Source: Myxococcota bacterium (lineage in GTDB: Bacteria; Myxococcota_C; UBA6777). From it: DNA of 18,624 bases. Made by a program: the position numbers and the translations under genes. The notes beneath the pieces are model-generated. The model saw nothing but the letters and a program-made list of their open reading frames with translations. It made no database searches and was not told the DNA's origin. Shown here piece by piece: positions 15,498-18,624 of this stretch. The stretch covers positions 1 to 18,624 of the forward strand of contig CAUJFU010000429.1 in the NCBI GenBank assembly GCA_963169055.1, in the 5' to 3' direction. Numbering within the stretch: position 1 is the stretch's first letter; the number at the start of each line of letters is the position of its first letter.

Positions 15498-16166
15498 ATG
15501 TTGGGGATGGAACACAGCAGGAACACAGCGGACGAGGCATCGCGGTATCCCATACACACGAAGAACGAGCCTTCCATCGAAGACGACAAACGGTTGGTTC
15601 AACGCGTTCTTGCGGGTGATGAAGCCGCTTTTACAGCTCTTTACGATGCGTATGCTCCGATGCTACTGCGTCGGATCTTGCGCTTGATGGGTCGAGATGA
15701 TCAAGCCGAAGATTGCCTACAGATGGTCTTTATCGAAGTTCTCGAACGGCTGGAGCATTATCGAGGAGAAGGCGCGCTTGGTGCGTGGCTTCATCGGATC
15801 ACCACCACCACCGTGCTGCAACAGTTTCGCAAACAAAAGAGCCGTTCGCGGCTTGCCGAGGGGTTTGCGTTCTTTTCGATGTTCCGCGAAGAAGCCAACC
15901 CTTTGCTTGCGGAACGGCTGTTGTTCGACGAAGAAAGAAAAAAGATGCTGTACACTTGTTTGGAAGACATCGAAGCCGATCGACGCATGGCGATCTTGCT
16001 TTGCGATATCGAGGGGAAGCCTGTGGAAGACGCCGCCAAAGAACTGCATATCCCCTTGGGTACGTTGGCTTCGCGCCTTCATCGAGGCCGCCAAGACCTC
16101 CAAAAAAGCCTCTCGCGAAGATTAAAGCAACATGGTTTGTCCGTAGAGGAGTGGTTTCATGGATAA
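15498..16166 (+). CDS. ECF-type RNA polymerase sigma factor
   Basis: The 222-aa product starts at ATG 15498 with a perfect AAGGAG at 5 nt (15487-15492). After a 30-residue polar N-terminus come region sigma-2 (about 45-112: FTALYDAYAPMLLRRILRLM, DDQAEDCLQMVFIEVLERLE, GALGAWLHRITTTTVLQQFR) and region sigma-4 (about 150-203), with helix-turn-helix VEDAAKELHIPLGTLASRLHRGRQDL. Sigma-3 is absent, as in ECF factors. It would direct RNA polymerase to a private promoter set in response to an envelope signal. It overlaps the next gene by 8 bp, and that gene encodes a FecR-like membrane protein, the expected anti-sigma or regulator. The nearby envelope genes are likely targets. Confidence 0.93.
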   Translation: MLGMEHSRNTADEASRYPIHTKNEPSIEDDKRLVQRVLAGDEAAFTALYDAYAPMLLRRILRLMGRDDQAEDCLQMVFIEVLERLEHYRGEGALGAWLHRITTTTVLQQFRKQKSRSRLAEGFAFFSMFREEANPLLAERLLFDEERKKMLYTCLEDIEADRRMAILLCDIEGKPVEDAAKELHIPLGTLASRLHRGRQDLQKSLSRRLKQHGLSVEEWFHG

Positions 16167-17406
16167 GCAACTCAACCCAACCCAAGAAGCGCGCTCGCTT
16201 ACGGATCACCCAAGGGAAAACCAACACAACGCGCAAGAAGCACGAGAACAAGCGATCTTGGGGCGCATCCGAGAAAAAACCATCGCGGCTTTCCGTCAAA
16301 AACAAGCAGCCAAAGCAAACCAACCTTCCGAATACTCCGAGCCTCCGAAGAGATGGCGAATCCCCGTATGGCGCTCATGGTCCATCGCAACCGCAGGGAT
16401 CGCATTGTGTGTGATGTTGCCGTTTTGGTGGGGCAGACAAGAGACAACCCCACCGTTGCAAACAACAGGCGCGCTACGTGTGGAATGGTCTCCCAAAGAC
16501 CCGATACATCGGGATTTTTCTGTACACGCCCCCAAAGGAACTTCGGGACGATTGGCCGTACCCGCACAATGGGAGATCGATATCTTCGGTGGAACCGCAC
16601 TTTCCGCAACAAGACGAGCAAGACAACTCGATATCCGACTGCAACATGGGCGACTACACGTCCACGTCCATCCCCACAGCATGAAGCATTTTCGGATCCG
16701 TTTGTCGAAAGGCCACCAACTGTGGGTGCGCGGAACGCAATTCATGGTGGAACAAAGCTCTACGTCGCTGTACGTCGAAGTTCAACGCGGAAAAGTCGAG
16801 ATATCGGGGCGCTTCAACGCACCACTCCTGTTGCAAAAGGGCCAAGGGATCCATATCGACCTCACCACACAAAAAAGCACGCGCTACCCGTCGCCTTCGC
16901 TCACCGACACTCTCGCCTCAAAAATGACGGCGATATACCAACAAAGCCCCTCGCTGCTGTTTCGCTACGCCAAAGATCTCCTACAAAGCCCAAGCCGCAC
17001 TCTCGCAGAACGCCGTCAATACGCCGATATCGCAACCGCACTCTTCTCTCGTTCACGCAAATACCAAGAAGAAAGCCTCCTCTGGCTCATCGCAGCCCAC
17101 CAAAAACTCTATACCCCTGATACCTTTCCCTTGTACGCAGGTTGCCAGAGTTGCCTGCGCGGCCAACCGTTCTCAACAACATGCCAAACAATATGCGCCC
17201 AATGTTTACGCGAACACAAAGACCCACACACCACCAAACATATTCTTTACTCGCTCTCCCGCGCTTGGTCGAAACGTGAAGACGCAAAAAGCCAACAACA
17301 ACGCCAACGTTATTGTCTCCTATACCAGCGCCTTGGAAATGGCGGAGGAACCTTTGATGCGTGGATGGACGAACACTGCAAAAAGCCGAAAATTCGGGAA
17401 GAATAA
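16159..17406 (+). CDS. FecR-domain membrane protein, candidate anti-sigma factor
   Basis: The 415-aa product overlaps the sigma gene by 8 bp. Layout: a charged cytoplasmic N-terminus (1-72) that could bind the sigma factor; one membrane helix at about 74-92 (SIATAGIALCVMLPFWWG); a periplasmic FecR-type beta region at about 105-235 (WEIDIFGGTALS, LRLSKGHQLWVRGTQFMVEQ-type strands, YVEVQRGKVEISG, LLLQKGQGIHIDL); then a mainly helical C-terminal part (about 255-400) resembling repeat helices, holding the Cys cluster CQSCLRGQPFSTTCQTICAQC at about 325-350. The cluster is outside the membrane. The N-terminal part does not show a zinc-binding HxxxCxxC motif. Anti-sigma role is inferred from position and topology. 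Confidence 0.8.
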   Translation: MDKQLNPTQEARSLTDHPRENQHNAQEAREQAILGRIREKTIAAFRQKQAAKANQPSEYSEPPKRWRIPVWRSWSIATAGIALCVMLPFWWGRQETTPPLQTTGALRVEWSPKDPIHRDFSVHAPKGTSGRLAVPAQWEIDIFGGTALSATRRARQLDIRLQHGRLHVHVHPHSMKHFRIRLSKGHQLWVRGTQFMVEQSSTSLYVEVQRGKVEISGRFNAPLLLQKGQGIHIDLTTQKSTRYPSPSLTDTLASKMTAIYQQSPSLLFRYAKDLLQSPSRTLAERRQYADIATALFSRSRKYQEESLLWLIAAHQKLYTPDTFPLYAGCQSCLRGQPFSTTCQTICAQCLREHKDPHTTKHILYSLSRAWSKREDAKSQQQRQRYCLLYQRLGNGGGTFDAWMDEHCKKPKIREE

Positions 17407-17409
17407 GTG

Positions 17410-17895
17410 ATGTCTCTACGGTTTATTTGTCGAATGTGGGTGGCTTGTCTGTGCTGGAACATGGGGGGATGTTCTCTTGTCATCGATCCGCTGGCGTTGA
17501 ACAGCCAAACATCGGAGGAGTCCTGTCGGGCGTCTTGTTCGCGGCTTGGCTTGAGTGGTGTTTTTTGCGAGGCGCGCTGTACATCCTCCGACCCGTTAGG
17601 CAACGAATGCCTCCGCTATTGCGAACAACACTTCGTAGAAAAATCCGCACAAGATCCTTGGTATCTTCAAGGCTCTTTGCGTCGTTCTCTTTGTGGTACG
17701 ATTTGTAGCGATTTCCCGAACCGCAAACGCTGTTGGGACGGGTGTTTGAGCAATCAACCCCCTCCATCCCCTCCATCCCCTCCATCCCCTCCACCCGCGC
17801 CACCCACGCCACCCGCGCCGATCGGCAACCCGCCCTCTTGCGAAAAATACCACTGTGGCCCCTCTCTTCCGAAAACTCTCCCCCCCAAACCATAA
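17410..17895 (+). CDS. small CxxxC-rich lipoprotein with proline-rich tail
   Basis: The 161-aa product starts at ATG 17410, 3 nt after the anti-sigma stop; GTG 17407 is an equally placed alternative. A short hydrophobic N-terminus ending NMGGC (Cys21) looks like a lipoprotein signal, with Met in place of the usual Leu. The mature part has five CxxxC pairs (CRASC, CEARC, CLRYC, CGTIC, CWDGC) and a final CEKYHC, suggesting helices locked by disulphides. A proline-rich segment (PPSPPSPPSPPPAPPTPP) separates this from the last Cys pair. Close spacing places it in the sigma/FecR operon, so it may act as the outer sensor or modulator. I do not recognise a named family. Confidence 0.75.
   Translation: MSLRFICRMWVACLCWNMGGCSLVIDPLALNSQTSEESCRASCSRLGLSGVFCEARCTSSDPLGNECLRYCEQHFVEKSAQDPWYLQGSLRRSLCGTICSDFPNRKRCWDGCLSNQPPPSPPSPPSPPPAPPTPPAPIGNPPSCEKYHCGPSLPKTLPPKP
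17762..17797 (+). repeat. 9-bp microsatellite coding a PPS repeat
   Basis: CTCCATCCC occurs three times in tandem at 17762-17788 and is followed by a degraded fourth unit (ctccacccg), then GCGCCACCC-type variants to about 17820. It encodes the Pro/Ser tail of the CxxxC lipoprotein in frame, so slippage would change tail length by three residues. Confidence 0.85.
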
Positions 17896-17968
17896 CCCAC
17901 CGCTTGCACCCAAACGCAAAGTTTCAAAGCAACACCGATCTTCTCTAAAACTCACGCCGTTGGGTGGT

Positions 17969-18107
17969 TTTGTGGGGCTTTGCCCCACGCCCCACAAGGG
18001 AGCTTTGCCCCCTTGACCCCGCATTGGCGAACAGATCGTCCGTTCTCCACACCAACAACTCCGTCGCTTGAAGTGCCGCAAACACGGCGTTTTTTGCAAA
18101 CTGCGAC
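17969..18107. repeat. dispersed double-hairpin repeat, copy B
   Basis: This copy is homologous to 7143-7280. Hairpin 1 is GTGGGGC-TTT-GCCCCAC (17972-17988, 7 bp perfect). Hairpin 2 pairs CAAGGGAGC (17995-18003) with GCCCCCTTG (18007-18015) around TTT, with the same single A.C mismatch as copy A. ACCCC follows, then a diverged middle, then ACCAACAACTCCGTCGCT and a GC-stem plus T-run. It starts 73 bp after the CxxxC lipoprotein gene and may end that transcript. No protein is encoded. Confidence 0.75.
18074..18095 (+). terminator. weak intrinsic terminator candidate within repeat copy B
   Basis: TGCCG-CAAACA-CGGCG followed directly by six T (18090-18095) forms a 5-bp stem including one G.T pair. 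It lies about 180 bp after the lipoprotein stop and could end the sigma operon. The stem is short, and the matching place in copy A keeps the T-run but not the hairpin, so confidence is low. Confidence 0.3.
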
Positions 18108-18277
18108 TCTCTTGTTAAAAAAAACAAAAAAAAGGGAAAAAAAAAGGATCGGCTTGCACCTTGATCATTAGAACGATCAGAAACGAAGAATAATAAAAAC
18201 GAAAGCATCTTTGTTTCTTTTCGTAAAATTGTAAATATTTTTATCTTTTTCTACCCTCATTCAAAAGGAATTGTGCA
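18108..18277 (+). promoter_or_regulatory. AT-rich leader and promoter region of the last gene
   Basis: Composition changes sharply here. Three A-tracts of 8, 8 and 9 bases lie at 18117-18145, followed by an inverted repeat TGATC/GATCA (8-nt centre) near 18161-18178. A possible promoter is TTGTTT (18211-18216), 17 nt, AATATT (18234-18239), which matches consensus only partly. AAAAGGAA at 18263-18270 is the ribosome site for ATG 18278. A-tracts may bend DNA or act as an UP element. No gene is seen in this part. Confidence 0.4.
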
Positions 18278-18624
18278 ATGAAAAAATCAAAGGCATGGAC
18301 TGCTCTGAGTCTTTTCGTCTTTCTGCCTCTCGCTGCGTGCACGACGGCTGACGGTGCAAACACGGACGCTTCACTGTCCCAAAACAACGCAGCGGGGAGC
18401 CAAACAGGCTCTTCCGAAGAACAGGGGGATCGAGGCAAGGACGCCTCCAAAAAAGGGTGCCATTCCAAAAACAAAGGCAACCAAAACAACCAAGGCGCGC
18501 AAAAACCGCAAGCGCCATCCACCCTTCCCCCTTGTTCCGAAGGAGAAACATCGCAACGACCCAACAGTCGCCAACACCCACCACGCCCCGAAGGTTGCCA
18601 ACACCCCGAAGGTGCGCAGCCTCC
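18278..18624 (+). CDS. low-complexity lipoprotein (partial, runs off the right edge)
   Basis: ATG 18278 follows AAAAGGAA at 7 nt. The 115 visible residues start MKKSKAWTALSLFVFLPLAAC, a textbook lipoprotein signal with lipobox L-A-A-C and lipidated Cys21. The next residues are Asn, Gln, Ser, Gly and Lys rich (disordered-looking), with isolated Cys in KKGCHSK, LPPCSE and EGCQHPEG. A short repeat seems to begin at the edge (CCCCGAAGGT occurs at 18586 and 18605, encoding PEG). No domain is visible. The protein is probably tethered to a membrane; function is unknown. Its own AT-rich promoter suggests separate and perhaps strong expression. Confidence 0.8.
   Translation, partial: MKKSKAWTALSLFVFLPLAACTTADGANTDASLSQNNAAGSQTGSSEEQGDRGKDASKKGCHSKNKGNQNNQGAQKPQAPSTLPPCSEGETSQRPNSRQHPPRPEGCQHPEGAQP

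Noticed and set aside
17596-18099. Minus-strand frame of 167 aa over the lipoprotein tail and repeat copy B
   Set aside because: Its sequence is a GW-rich translation of the Pro-coding microsatellite and hairpin repeat, so it is an artefact.

Overview
The window reads as chromosomal DNA of a Gram-negative bacterium. Supporting signs are several lipoprotein signal peptides, an outer-membrane beta-barrel, a TonB-type C-terminal domain, and an ECF sigma factor with a FecR-like membrane partner. Cys-rich lipoproteins built from repeated C-rich modules, a lamin-tail/phospholipase-D protein and many hypothetical envelope proteins are typical of Myxococcota and related former deltaproteobacterial lineages. 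That placement is an inference; there is no rRNA or other strong marker here. Base composition looks moderate (a little over 50% GC by eye). GTG starts are common and Shine-Dalgarno sites are clear.

Left part (1-3143, + strand): the Lys/Thr/Ser/Pro-rich tail of an unidentified gene, then ppk (polyphosphate kinase) and ppx (short exopolyphosphatase/GppA type), which overlap by 4 bp. They make and degrade polyphosphate.

Middle (3140-8783, - strand): dnaA, dnaN and recF in the classical chromosome-replication order, with glgA (glycogen synthase) 4 bp behind recF where gyrB is often found. The glgA and ppx stop codons interlock in one TTAA. Polyphosphate and glycogen storage genes therefore sit end to end beside the replication cluster. 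The dnaA-dnaN spacer carries a double-hairpin repeat whose second copy lies at 17969-18107. I saw no DnaA boxes, so no origin is called.

Right part (9262-18624, + strand): a 180-aa unknown protein divergent from dnaA; an 870-aa exported protein with a lamin-tail-like domain, two HKD phospholipase-D motifs, an SH3-like region and an OB-like tail; a modular Cys-rich lipoprotein; a secreted TonB C-terminal-domain protein; an outer-membrane barrel with a low-complexity linker; then an ECF sigma factor, a FecR-like anti-sigma candidate and a CxxxC-rich lipoprotein that look co-transcribed. After the second repeat copy and an AT-rich spacer, a further lipoprotein gene runs off the right edge.

The best leads for something new are the sigma/FecR/CxxxC-lipoprotein operon with its envelope neighbours, the covarying double-hairpin repeat, and a strong excess of GATC in coding DNA.
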